Below are positions 1-6,312 of a stretch of DNA of 33,701 nt, in pieces (the stretch's first letter is position 1; every line of letters starts with the position of its first letter). The stretch comes from a virus: positions 1 through 33,701 of the IMG/VR virus record IMGVR_UViG_3300042309_000364. One strand, 5' to 3'. The notes under the pieces are model-generated. The model did no database searches, was not told where the DNA came from, and saw only the letters and a list, made by a program, of their open reading frames with translations. A program made the position numbers and the translations under genes.

Positions 1-32
1 GCAAACACTACTTGCGTTATGCCACTTTGTAA
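1..32 (+). CDS. C-terminal remnant of a gene entering from the left edge (probably joins 33491)
   Basis: Frame 3 reads ten sense codons (including the split first one) and then TAA at 30-32. If the right end of the window is joined to base 1, the signal-peptide gene that starts at 33491 continues in phase through this stretch and stops here, giving a protein of about 80 residues. This would be expected if the sequence is a circular or circularly permuted phage genome opened inside that gene. A matching frame has a one-in-three chance of being accidental, so the link is an inference. Confidence 0.35.
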   Translation, partial: KHYLRYATL

Positions 33-56
33 GGAAAACATATAAAAACCTAACAA

Positions 57-299
57 ATGAGCGAAGATTTGGAACTACCAATAGACGGCAAAGAAGAAGA
101 TGGTATTGTTGAGTTTACAACCCGCGAAGAATACATTAATTGCGCTTGTTATGCTTTGGCTACCGTTGAAACGCTTAACCCTATGACCGCATCCGATACC
201 GCCAAAGTGAACCGTATTAAGCGCAAATGCCTAAAAATACTTGATGACTTGATAGCCGAAATGTACGATGAATTGAACGAAGCGGATGAAGAAGATTAG
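57..299 (+). CDS. small acidic hypothetical protein
   Basis: An 80-residue, very acidic protein ending in a run rich in Asp and Glu (ELNEADEED). No signal peptide or membrane segment is visible. I do not recognise the family. It follows the putative end of the secreted-protein gene by 24 bp and precedes a promoter-containing gap, so it may be the last gene of the rightward late transcript. Its codon use (CGC, GCC, ACC) resembles the structural genes and not the AT-rich glycosyltransferase cassette after it. Confidence 0.65.
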   Translation: MSEDLELPIDGKEEDGIVEFTTREEYINCACYALATVETLNPMTASDTAKVNRIKRKCLKILDDLIAEMYDELNEADEED

Positions 300-334
300 T
301 CGTACAAATGGTTATGTTTTATTCTAAAAAATAG

Positions 335-365
335 TTTTTTAATTTAATCAAGTCTGTTAACTTTG
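335..365 (+). promoter_or_regulatory. predicted Bacteroidota-type promoter for the glycosyltransferase cassette
   Basis: TAACTTTG at 358-365 is a perfect match to the Bacteroidota -7 consensus TAnnTTTG. A T-rich -33 region (TTTT within 335-340) lies about 19 bp upstream. The predicted transcription start is only a few bases before the ATG at 377, so the leader would be extremely short. It sits in the 77-bp gap between two genes of clearly different codon use. Confidence 0.6.
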
Positions 366-376
366 AAAAAAAATAC

Positions 377-1306
377 ATGAAGTTAAGATTTATTTGCGCT
401 CAACCAACTTCCCTTTATTATGCATGGCAAGTAGAAGTTATGATAAATAACTTTATTGAAATGGGTATTAATCCTAATATGATAGATATTGTTTGTTGGA
501 AGGTAAATAATGTTATTCCAGAAGAGTGGACTAAGTTAGCTGCCAATTATCCAGCTAGGTTCTATTTTTATCCAGATACCAGAGAAACTAGGCACTATAT
601 ATCTTCAATACGCCCTAATATACTAAAACAACACTTTGAACAAAATAAACACATAGAGCAAGAAGCAGTTCTTTATCATGATTGCGACATAGCTTTTACT
701 AAAAAGATAAACTGGGAGCAGTTTTTGCAAGATGATAAGTGGTATGGTTCTGATTGCCGTTGGTACATAGCACATAGCTACATATTAGGTAAAGGTCAAG
801 ACGTAATGGATAAGATGTGTGAGATAGTAGACATACCAGAATCATTAGTAAAAGATAATGAGCTTAACTCAATCGGAGCACAATATTTAATGAAAGGTAT
901 CAATGCTGATTTTTGGGCAAACGTGGAAAAGGACTGCGAAAGATTATTCCATGAGGTAACTCAACTAAATAATGAGAAGAAGCAAGCTGATCCAAGTCAT
1001 CATGAATTACAGATATGGTGTGCAGATATGTTTGCTTTGTTGTGGAATGGTTGGAAGTTAGGAGCGCAAACTATCTGTCATCCTGATTTAGAATTTTCAT
1101 GGGGAACAAGTACCGAAGCAGATTGGGATAGGTTAAATATATTCCATAATGCTGGCGTTGTTACATCTGCTGGTGGCTTATTTTACAAAGCAGAATGGAT
1201 GAATGCATTACCTTATGGTGCAACATTAGATATAAAAGAAGGAACAGCTAGCAAAAAATATTGGGATATTATACAAGAAACAGCTAAAAAATCAGTTTTA
1301 TTATGA
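377..1306 (+). CDS. probable GT-A-type glycosyltransferase
   Basis: A 309-residue soluble protein. The N-terminus (MKLRFICAQP, then YYAWQVEVMINNF) looks like the first strand and helix of a nucleotide-sugar-binding fold. HDCDIAF at residues 101-107 is a DxD-like metal and nucleotide-sugar site, followed by a Trp-rich segment. It is first in a tightly packed cassette: its stop overlaps the next gene's start as ATGA. Arginine is mostly AGA/AGG and the DNA is more AT-rich than the structural genes, which suggests separate acquisition. The substrate cannot be told from sequence; a virion or host-surface glycan is the simplest guess. Catalysis is inferred from the fold-like pattern only. Confidence 0.6.
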   Translation: MKLRFICAQPTSLYYAWQVEVMINNFIEMGINPNMIDIVCWKVNNVIPEEWTKLAANYPARFYFYPDTRETRHYISSIRPNILKQHFEQNKHIEQEAVLYHDCDIAFTKKINWEQFLQDDKWYGSDCRWYIAHSYILGKGQDVMDKMCEIVDIPESLVKDNELNSIGAQYLMKGINADFWANVEKDCERLFHEVTQLNNEKKQADPSHHELQIWCADMFALLWNGWKLGAQTICHPDLEFSWGTSTEADWDRLNIFHNAGVVTSAGGLFYKAEWMNALPYGATLDIKEGTASKKYWDIIQETAKKSVLL

Positions 1307-1815
1307 CAACAAAAGTAGTAGAGTCGGAGAATCCATTAGAGCATTGGAACGACATTAAAAACGTAGAAGGTAAGGTAGTATTGGATTTAGGTTGTGGTTG
1401 GTTATTCCAGCCATTTGAATCAACTCCTCAGTATTTTATAAATAGAGGAGCTAAAAAAATAATTGGTGTAGATGCATCATGTGGAGAGATTGAAAAGTTA
1501 AATAAAACTTTCCCTGACCATTCTTTCATATGTAAAACCATTTCTAATTTTGACGATTTGGTTGGCTTGATTACAGATCATAAGCCACAATTAATCAAAA
1601 TGGATATAGAAGGACATGAGGAACACATGAAGGATATTACTGCCGAGCAATTTGAATCAGTAGAAGAGATAGCAGTTGAATACCATAATCCTACTTGCAA
1701 AAAGATATTAGAAGATAAATTAACTGAATTAGGATTTGAGATATTTGCAACTAATAAATTTGGTTGGTTTTGTACAGATATTGAACAAATGGGTATAATG
1801 CACGCAAAAAGATAA
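1303..1815 (+). CDS. FkbM-like SAM-dependent methyltransferase
   Basis: A 170-residue class I methyltransferase. VVLDLGCG at residues 25-32 is the SAM-binding motif I, GVDAS at 55-59 is the acidic ribose-binding strand, and KMDIEGHE at 99-106 is the motif typical of the FkbM family, whose members often O-methylate sugars. The start overlaps the preceding glycosyltransferase stop by 4 bp (ATGA), which implies coupled translation. In this setting it probably caps or decorates the sugar added by the flanking glycosyltransferases. It is shorter than many FkbM proteins but the core motifs are intact. Confidence 0.75.
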   Translation: MTTKVVESENPLEHWNDIKNVEGKVVLDLGCGWLFQPFESTPQYFINRGAKKIIGVDASCGEIEKLNKTFPDHSFICKTISNFDDLVGLITDHKPQLIKMDIEGHEEHMKDITAEQFESVEEIAVEYHNPTCKKILEDKLTELGFEIFATNKFGWFCTDIEQMGIMHAKR

Positions 1816-1816
1816 T

Positions 1817-2677
1817 ATGATTTTAAATAAAGCAACATACGGAGGTCAAGATTGCACTCAACTAATTAAGGATAAGATAGTATTAGATAAGCTTGTAGTA
1901 AGAGCTAATAATGATATTATAGGGGATCCAGCAGTTGGGGAGGTAAAATATCTAGAGTTGGATATAGATGGCAATGTTTTTAGTGTTAGGGAAGGTAGTG
2001 TATTTGTATATCCCAAGTCTAAAAGTAGAAAATTGGGCATATTCTATTCCAATAACAACAATAAAAAGATATGGCCATCAATATACAAATCATTAGATAC
2101 AATTAAGCAAGCTAGTAATGGAGTAGCAGACATTGTAACTTGTATGTGGGAGCCTATGCCAGAAAACCCTTTTTACCAAGTTAGAAGCTGGTATCAATCC
2201 CAGTCGCATCTTAACCAATTGCTCCAGATTATGCAGTGCCTTTATGCAGCCAAAGAAACTGGAGAGTATGATTACGTTTCCTTCTTAGAGCATGATGTAA
2301 TGTACCCAGAAGGTTACTTTGATTTCCCTGATTTTAATAAAGGTAGCGTTCTTACCAATATGAATTACGGAGGTATTTGTATTAATGGTTGGCAAGAGAG
2401 AGGCCAAAATGATGAACCGTTCCACCAAATGACCATGAGATTTGATGATGCCATTGAGCATTGTTTAGCCATTCTACCCAATGCTTTGCGTACCAATAGC
2501 GGCATGATTGAAACTCAGACAATGAATAGAATCCAATGGAACTGCCCAAATCAAGCTATCCATATTAATCATGGAGTACATTTTACTAGCCATAACTCAA
2601 TATATCGCAAAGATAATTTATCTTTAACTCATAATTACTGGGGTGAACTATCCACTTATACTAATTTATTTCTATGA
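1817..2677 (+). CDS. glycosyltransferase-like protein with an N-terminal beta-rich domain
   Basis: 286 residues. Residues about 5-65 (ATYGGQDCT, then IGDPAVGEVKYLEL) form a compact beta-rich module that recalls the DUF3395/DnaJC11 C-terminal domain, an assignment made from memory. The rest looks like a glycosyltransferase: LGIFYS near residue 73, a Trp-rich segment at 110-125, and FLEHDVMYP at 156-164 as a metal-site-like strand end. Late His residues (INHGVHFTSHNS) could be catalytic or metal-binding. It lies 1 bp after the methyltransferase and overlaps the next gene by 4 bp. Substrate unknown. Confidence 0.5.
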   Translation: MILNKATYGGQDCTQLIKDKIVLDKLVVRANNDIIGDPAVGEVKYLELDIDGNVFSVREGSVFVYPKSKSRKLGIFYSNNNNKKIWPSIYKSLDTIKQASNGVADIVTCMWEPMPENPFYQVRSWYQSQSHLNQLLQIMQCLYAAKETGEYDYVSFLEHDVMYPEGYFDFPDFNKGSVLTNMNYGGICINGWQERGQNDEPFHQMTMRFDDAIEHCLAILPNALRTNSGMIETQTMNRIQWNCPNQAIHINHGVHFTSHNSIYRKDNLSLTHNYWGELSTYTNLFL

Positions 2678-2898
2678 ACAAGATCAAAGAAATTATTTTA
2701 TCTTACGCAGCTGCCTTTAGCCCAACAGAAGAGCAAAGAGAAATAGCTGAAGAAAGATTGCTAACTTGTGTTGATTGCGAACATTGGGTTCAGAGCAATA
2801 TTAGAGATTATTGTGGCAAATGTGGATGCACTACTAGTAAAAAGATTTTCTCACCAAAGGGAGCAGCCGCCTGTCCAGAAGGTAAATGGCAACGATAA
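2674..2898 (+). CDS. small zinc-ribbon protein
   Basis: A 74-residue protein. Residues 32-68 hold two close Cys pairs, CVDC and CGKCGC, and a later lone Cys (AAACPEGKW), the pattern of a small zinc ribbon. The first 25 residues are a predicted amphipathic helix. Small proteins of this type recur in Bacteroidota phages near surface-modification or terminase genes, but their role is not established. The start overlaps the upstream stop (ATGA), and its own stop overlaps the next ATG (TAATG), so it belongs to the glycosyltransferase transcript. Confidence 0.6.
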   Translation: MNKIKEIILSYAAAFSPTEEQREIAEERLLTCVDCEHWVQSNIRDYCGKCGCTTSKKIFSPKGAAACPEGKWQR

Positions 2899-3056
2899 TG
2901 AAAACGTATCGCATCTTCTTTGTTAAAAATGGAATTAAAATGACTAAATTGGTCTATTCCATCTCTATGTCAGATGTGTTACAAAAATATAAAGATTTAC
3001 AGATACTATCTGTTATCCAAATTGACCTTGCCCCTCCTGAAGATGAAAGTGAATAA
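2898..3056 (+). CDS. 52-aa hypothetical protein ending the first rightward cassette
   Basis: The ATG at 2898 shares its A with the TAA of the preceding gene, a coupling arrangement that supports translation. The product (MKTYRIFFVKNG..., ending PPEDESE) looks like a small beta-alpha protein with an acidic tail. I do not recognise it. Its last 51 bp overlap, on the opposite strand, the end of the leftward gene at 3006-3194, so the two converging transcripts share coding DNA. Confidence 0.5.
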   Translation: MKTYRIFFVKNGIKMTKLVYSISMSDVLQKYKDLQILSVIQIDLAPPEDESE

Positions 3057-3194
3057 TTCCTTAATTCCAAAGGATATTATAATTGCCCCATAGATAAAAA
3101 TAAAAGTTGGTATGCCAACTAAAAAGAAAAAGATTAATTGAAAAACCCAATTTAATTTTTTCATATTGCATCGTGAGTATACTTTATTCATCAT
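3006..3194 (-). CDS. small membrane protein, last gene of the leftward block
   Basis: 62 residues with a long hydrophobic stretch (residues about 14-50: FQLIFFFLVGIPTFIFIYGA, then ISFGIKELFTFIF) that could cross the membrane once or twice, followed by a basic tail. The start at 3194 lies inside the end of the upstream gene. A second Met at residue 11 (MKKLNWVF) would give a more typical membrane N-terminus. A role in lysis (holin-like) or superinfection exclusion is possible but unsupported. Confidence 0.45.
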   Translation of the reverse strand: MMNKVYSRCNMKKLNWVFQLIFFFLVGIPTFIFIYGAIIISFGIKELFTFIFRRGKVNLDNR

Positions 3195-3387
3195 AGCGTT
3201 TTAATTCAATATAATAAACATTTTGTGGATTTGCGTAAGCTGCCTTTGTTACTTCATTAAACATAGTTTTAATAGCTCTGCTTTTATCTGCTTTAGATTT
3301 ATTGTAAATGCCTAAACTTTTTTCTAATTTGCCATTTCGGTATACTTCAATATGCGTGTAACTTGCATATGTTGCTGTTTTAGCCAT
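3184..3387 (-). CDS. conserved small phage protein, copy 2 of family B
   Basis: 67 residues beginning MAKTATYASYTHIEVYRNG and ending YYIELKRYDE. Nearly the same protein is encoded on the opposite strand at 7700-7900; I count about 53 of 66 aligned residues identical. Function unknown. The pattern of short strands and one helix is consistent with a small alpha/beta fold. It lies 15 bp downstream of a family A gene that is duplicated in the same way, so the pair appears to have been copied as a unit. Confidence 0.7.
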   Translation of the reverse strand: MAKTATYASYTHIEVYRNGKLEKSLGIYNKSKADKSRAIKTMFNEVTKAAYANPQNVYYIELKRYDE

Positions 3388-3402
3388 AATTGTTTTTTAA
3401 AT

Positions 3403-3597
3403 TTATCCCAACCACAATCTAGTTTTATCGGGATTTTCCATGTTTCTATTTAATACCGTTGGCAGTTTGTGCATAGCTTTAAATTCTGCTTCTGGTATTT
3501 CTTTGCCATCAACAAGGTAAAAGCCTTTTCCATTACGCCTAATATAAGTAGTATAGCGTAAGGCATACAAGTGTTTTAGATATTGTATTGCGGTCAT
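3403..3597 (-). CDS. conserved small phage protein, copy 2 of family A
   Basis: 64 residues, MTAIQYLKHLYALRYTTYIRR onward, with GKGFYLVDGKEIPEAEFKAM in the middle. The paralogue at 6838-7032 on the other strand differs at 6 of 64 positions, and the last 32 residues are identical. I do not recognise a named family. High identity between two copies in one small genome implies recent duplication or selection on both. It is part of the leftward operon of small genes. Confidence 0.7.
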   Translation of the reverse strand: MTAIQYLKHLYALRYTTYIRRNGKGFYLVDGKEIPEAEFKAMHKLPTVLNRNMENPDKTRLWLG

Positions 3598-3613
3598 AGG
3601 TTATGGGTTTTGG

Positions 3614-3871
3614 TTATAGGTTTTCTATTTCTATTTTAACTTCTTGCCAATATTTTTCAGCAGATATATTTGAGTCTGGAAACCAATCTTCTGGTTGTAA
3701 CCACTCTGGGGTATCATTTGGTTCTAAAGGACTAGCTTTAATTATCTCATCTACTGTTATTAATGCACATTGTTTACATATTTCATATTGCATTACGGTT
3801 AATGCTCTATCATAAATAACATTTGCATATTGATTAAACAATTCTTCTGCTTCTTGCATTGCTGTTTTCAT
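3614..3871 (-). CDS. hypothetical protein of the leftward early block
   Basis: 85 residues, mostly helical, with no membrane segment. It begins MKTAMQEAEELFNQYANVIY and ends with a Trp-rich acidic part (EWLQPEDWFPDSN). It lies 3 bp after the preceding gene's stop and 16 bp before the next gene in the leftward operon. No family is recognised. Position among tiny early genes next to the HTH regulator suggests an accessory host-takeover or regulatory role, which is inference from context only. Confidence 0.6.
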   Translation of the reverse strand: MKTAMQEAEELFNQYANVIYDRALTVMQYEICKQCALITVDEIIKASPLEPNDTPEWLQPEDWFPDSNISAEKYWQEVKIEIENL

Positions 3872-3874
3872 AGG

Positions 3875-4057
3875 TTATACTAGATTTAAAGGTGCAGTAA
3901 TGTGATCCATTATTTCGGCATATCTTTTAATCTCAATTTCTTTCATGTCGCGTAAAAACATACATGTGTAACTATCCGATGACTTAATCATACGGTTTAG
4001 CATTTCAATTTTAATGCAACATTGTGCGGCGGCAAAGTGTAAATCTGATTGTTTCAT
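3875..4057 (-). CDS. hypothetical protein of the leftward early block
   Basis: 60 residues (MKQSDLHFAAAQCCIKIEML...), predicted helical, with three Cys residues and no membrane segment. The start codon is preceded by AAACCAAACATGAAA, almost the same context as the start at 4144 of the next upstream gene. That suggests a shared translation-initiation signal in place of a classical Shine-Dalgarno sequence. Function unknown. Confidence 0.55.
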   Translation of the reverse strand: MKQSDLHFAAAQCCIKIEMLNRMIKSSDSYTCMFLRDMKEIEIKRYAEIMDHITAPLNLV

Positions 4058-4069
4058 GTTTGGTTTGTT

Positions 4070-4144
4070 TTAAATGTTATCGGCTAAGGTGAATAATAAA
4101 AGCATTGCAACGATTGCGATTGTTTGGAGTGTTTGTTTTTTCAT
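4070..4144 (-). CDS. 24-residue single-pass membrane peptide
   Basis: A very short reading frame: MKKQTLQTIAIVAMLLLFTL and then ADNI. A basic N-terminus precedes one hydrophobic helix (residues 8-20) and an acidic end. It is supported by its place in the operon (12 bp before the next gene) and by the start context ACCAAACATG, shared with the gene at 4057. Such micro-peptides could be membrane toxins, holin-like or regulatory. There is no direct evidence of translation. Confidence 0.4.
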   Translation of the reverse strand: MKKQTLQTIAIVAMLLLFTLADNI

Positions 4145-4178
4145 GTTTGGTTGTTTAAAGTGTGCGTTTAGCAGTCGC

Positions 4179-4192
4179 ACCCCTGCGGGGGT
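4179..4192 (-). other. GC-rich hairpin between two leftward genes
   Basis: On the minus strand ACCCC and GGGGT pair around a 4-base loop immediately after the stop of the gene ending at 4192. No T-run follows, so it is not a convincing intrinsic terminator. It may be an RNA processing or stability element between the 71-residue gene and the membrane peptide. Confidence 0.3.
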
Positions 4193-4407
4193 TAAAAACC
4201 TCTTTTATAAAATCTTACTATTGATCTTGCAAATTGTTCTTTATTATAATAAAACTTATATTTATTTGTGTTTAAATCAAACCTAAACATTACATTGTTT
4301 TGTGAATTGCTAACAAATTGATAAGAAGAATTTTCCTTAACATAAACTATGGTTTTTTCCATATTTTGTAAAACTTCTGTAATTTCTGATTTTGTAACTT
4401 GTATCAT
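4192..4407 (-). CDS. hypothetical protein of the leftward early block
   Basis: 71 residues: a helical N-terminal half (MIQVTKSEITEVLQNMEKT) and a beta-rich middle (YVKENSSYQFVSNS, FRFDLNTNKYKFYYN), ending in a basic helix ARSIVRFYKRGF. No membrane segment. It has its own strong promoter-like sequence 21 bp upstream, so it probably heads a leftward transcript separate from the HTH gene. Family not recognised; the basic end would fit a nucleic-acid or protein-binding peptide. Confidence 0.6.
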   Translation of the reverse strand: MIQVTKSEITEVLQNMEKTIVYVKENSSYQFVSNSQNNVMFRFDLNTNKYKFYYNKEQFARSIVRFYKRGF

Positions 4408-4427
4408 GTTGTTTTTGTTTTGTTACA

Positions 4428-4460
4428 CAAATATACATAGGTTTAAACATATAAACCAAA
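4428..4460 (-). promoter_or_regulatory. leftward promoter with a palindrome in its spacer
   Basis: Reading the minus strand, TTTG (4460-4457), a 21-bp spacer and TATATTTG (4435-4428) match the Bacteroidota -33/-7 promoter. The start would be about 15 bp before the ATG at 4407. The spacer holds the inverted repeat GGTTTA-N6-TAAACC (4440-4457), a natural operator site for the neighbouring HTH protein. The related core GTTTAAA recurs in the divergent region at 4668-4678 and 4712-4721. Confidence 0.6.
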
Positions 4461-4476
4461 TATATTTTAAAAATAG

Positions 4477-4653
4477 TTATCCACATTTAGTGAAACCCTT
4501 TTTGGTATTGACTTTGAGCAGAAAAAATTTATTTGTAATTTTCTCAACTTCTTTGATTTCTTTGTATTTTTCCATATTTTTAACACGCTTATGGGCAGCT
4601 TGTACAGATATCCCGACACTATCGGCATATTGTCTTATAGTCATTTTTTCCAT
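4477..4653 (-). CDS. 58-aa helix-turn-helix DNA-binding protein
   Basis: The protein begins MEKMTIRQYADSVGISVQAA and continues HKRVKN, a clear helix-turn-helix: helix QYADSVG, turn GIS, recognition helix VQAAHKRVKN, residues about 5-26. The rest is a basic helix ending KGFTKCG. This resembles small excisionase/MerR-type or Cro-like phage regulators. It is transcribed divergently from the recombination operon across a 105-bp gap containing a repeated motif, and heads the leftward block. It most likely controls one or both divergent promoters. The overlapping rightward frame on the other strand has no comparable features. Confidence 0.65.
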   Translation of the reverse strand: MEKMTIRQYADSVGISVQAAHKRVKNMEKYKEIKEVEKITNKFFLLKVNTKKGFTKCG

Positions 4654-4758
4654 AGTTGCAATATTACAACTTTAAACCTTAATAAAAAAAATAAAAATTT
4701 ATTTGGTTGGTAACTTTAAACTATATATTTTTACACCCTAAACAATAAAACAAACATT
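4654..4758 (+). promoter_or_regulatory. divergent promoter/operator region
   Basis: 105 bp between the HTH gene (leftward) and the recombination operon (rightward). The 10-mer AACTTTAAAC occurs twice in direct orientation at 4668-4677 and 4712-4721, 44 bp apart, about four helical turns. Rightward, TTTG at 4702-4705 and TATATTTT at 4724-4731 (18-bp spacer) resemble a Bacteroidota promoter. Leftward, TAATATTG at 4666-4659 is one base from the -7 consensus. The repeats overlap or flank both promoters, as expected of operators. Confidence 0.5.
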
Positions 4759-5439
4759 ATGCAACTACAAAAAGCAACACCAACAGAAATTATGTCAATC
4801 GGTAAGGCATTTGCCGAATCAGGAATGTTCCCCGACATTAAAAGCGCAGCACAAGCAATAGTTAAGATACAGGCAGGTAGCGAAATTGGAATACCGCCTT
4901 TTGCATCAATGAGCGGCATCCACATTATACAAGGTAAGCCGACAATCGGGGCTGGAGTTATGGCAGCAATGGTAAAAGGTTCTAACAAGTACGATTACCG
5001 AGTTATTGAAAGTAGCGAATTAATTTGCTCAATTGACTTTTTTCAAGGTAAAGAAAAGATTGGCAATAGTACATTCACTATTGCGGATGCAAAAAAAGCG
5101 GGTACAAAGAACCTTGACAAGTTCCCTAAAAATATGCTATTTGCAAGGGCTATGAGCAACGGCGTTAAATGGTACACGCCCGATGTTTTCGCTGGTCCTG
5201 TTTACGTTCCCGAAGAAATGGAAGCGCCTATTGTTACCGAAGAAGTAAAAGCAGAGGTTATAGAAGTAGTAACCGCCGACCAAGCTAAAATAATGATTAA
5301 CGCAGTAACCGATGTAGATGTTATTGCAGCCGTTTACAAATCATTGCCAAAGGAATTGCAAAAAGATAAAGCTATTATAGCACATTGCGCAGCTAAGAAA
5401 CAAGAATTGCTTAACTTAAATAGTGAGGGGGCAGAATAA
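4759..5439 (+). CDS. RecT-like single-strand annealing protein (probable)
   Basis: 226 residues. The first two thirds carry a pattern I associate with RecT-type phage recombinases: GMFPDIKSAAQAIVKIQAG, IPPFASMSGIHIIQGKPTIG, then NMLFARAMSNGVKWYTPDVF near residue 140. The C-terminal third is acidic, then helical. Such proteins anneal complementary single strands during phage replication and repair. As first gene of the rightward operon followed by an SSB-like protein and nucleases, the context fits. No partner exonuclease is adjacent. The RecT assignment comes from pattern memory and needs profile confirmation. Confidence 0.6.
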   Translation: MQLQKATPTEIMSIGKAFAESGMFPDIKSAAQAIVKIQAGSEIGIPPFASMSGIHIIQGKPTIGAGVMAAMVKGSNKYDYRVIESSELICSIDFFQGKEKIGNSTFTIADAKKAGTKNLDKFPKNMLFARAMSNGVKWYTPDVFAGPVYVPEEMEAPIVTEEVKAEVIEVVTADQAKIMINAVTDVDVIAAVYKSLPKELQKDKAIIAHCAAKKQELLNLNSEGAE

Positions 5440-5633
5440 TGGAACAAATAACTATATTAGATATTGAACGCGATGGGGTGGAGCTTGGCAAAGGCTCTCC
5501 CATCCCTACAAAACGATGGTTTAAACGTAATGATGACCAAAAGAAATGGTTAGCCGATAACGCTAATAACCAAAGGCATAAAGAACTTGAGCGCGAATAC
5601 CAAGAACGCAAAAAACAAGATTATCACTATTAA
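5439..5633 (+). CDS. hypothetical protein in the recombination operon
   Basis: 64 residues. The start ATG overlaps the upstream stop (TAATG), so translation is coupled to the RecT-like gene. The N-terminal part is short strands (MEQITILDIERDGVELGKG). The C-terminal half is a highly charged helix (NNQRHKELEREYQERKKQ). No family is recognised. It may be a small partner of the recombinase. Confidence 0.6.
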   Translation: MEQITILDIERDGVELGKGSPIPTKRWFKRNDDQKKWLADNANNQRHKELEREYQERKKQDYHY

Positions 5634-5644
5634 ACTAAATTAAC

Positions 5645-5911
5645 ATGAGTTTTCTTGAATGGCTTGACGATGAACACCACCGCGTAGCAACGGAATATAG
5701 AATTGAATTGTATAAAGAAATCCAACATTGCAAACGGATATTCGGTAAAATTACACCCGATGCAAAAGAAATGCTTGTAAAGGCATTGCGCGAAATTCCA
5801 CACCCAACAATGAATAAATACAAGGGTAACGATGCTACAATGGAACTTTATAAAAAAGCCCCAAAAGTTGATTTTTTAGCAATATTTAACGAAGCAGTAG
5901 ACACAATATAA
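5645..5911 (+). CDS. hypothetical protein in the recombination operon
   Basis: 88 residues, largely helical (MSFLEWLDDEHHRVATEYRI...), without membrane or metal-binding motifs. It lies 11 bp after the previous gene and 30 bp before the SSB-like gene. Function not recognised; a role in early replication is suggested only by position. Confidence 0.55.
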   Translation: MSFLEWLDDEHHRVATEYRIELYKEIQHCKRIFGKITPDAKEMLVKALREIPHPTMNKYKGNDATMELYKKAPKVDFLAIFNEAVDTI

Positions 5912-5941
5912 AGGCAGCGGCAACCTATACCCGCCATTAAC

Positions 5942-6253
5942 ATGAGTACACTATACAATGGCTCAATTTGTTTGAGCGACATCCCAAAGGAAAAAATTAC
6001 CATTTCCGAAAAGAATGGTAAAAAGTATCTAAACTTTAATCTTTGGGTAAATGATGAAAAAGACCAATACGGCAATATTGGTTCAATTAATGTATCGCAG
6101 TCAAAAGAAGAACGTGAAAGCGGTGCTAAGAAAGTCTACTTCGGCAACATTAAGCCAGTAGAACGCAAAGAGCAACCGCTATCGGTTAACGATGTAGAAA
6201 TTAAAAGACAATTGGAAAAGTACGATCCAGCAGATGACCAATTACCGTTCTAA
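5942..6253 (+). CDS. SSB-like single-stranded-DNA-binding protein (probable)
   Basis: 103 residues. The body is beta-rich (KITISEKNGKKYLNFNLWVN) and compatible with a small OB-fold. The C-terminus is acidic and ends DPADDQLPF, very like the SSB C-terminal tail (D-rich, LPF/IPF) that docks replication and repair proteins. Its place between the RecT-like gene and the nucleases fits. The length is shorter than cellular SSB. The fold assignment is inference; the tail is directly visible. Confidence 0.6.
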   Translation: MSTLYNGSICLSDIPKEKITISEKNGKKYLNFNLWVNDEKDQYGNIGSINVSQSKEERESGAKKVYFGNIKPVERKEQPLSVNDVEIKRQLEKYDPADDQLPF

Positions 6254-6312
6254 AATGGAAAATTTATTTTTCCGTTCTAATTATTTTAGTTACCTTAGCT
6301 AAAATATTATTT

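Noticed and set aside
3603-3815. A 70-residue rightward frame opposite the 85-aa leftward gene
   Set aside because: Antisense shadow; Ser/Cys-rich product without recognisable features, contained inside a better leftward frame.
4074-4286. A 70-residue rightward frame opposite the small leftward genes
   Set aside because: It overlaps two leftward coding frames and the GC hairpin; composition looks like antisense, with no promoter on that strand.
4349-4675. A 108-residue rightward open frame across the HTH gene
   Set aside because: It is the antisense of the 58-aa HTH gene and part of the 71-aa gene; its product is a Phe/Leu-rich string without domain pattern, and the minus strand frames fit the operon better.
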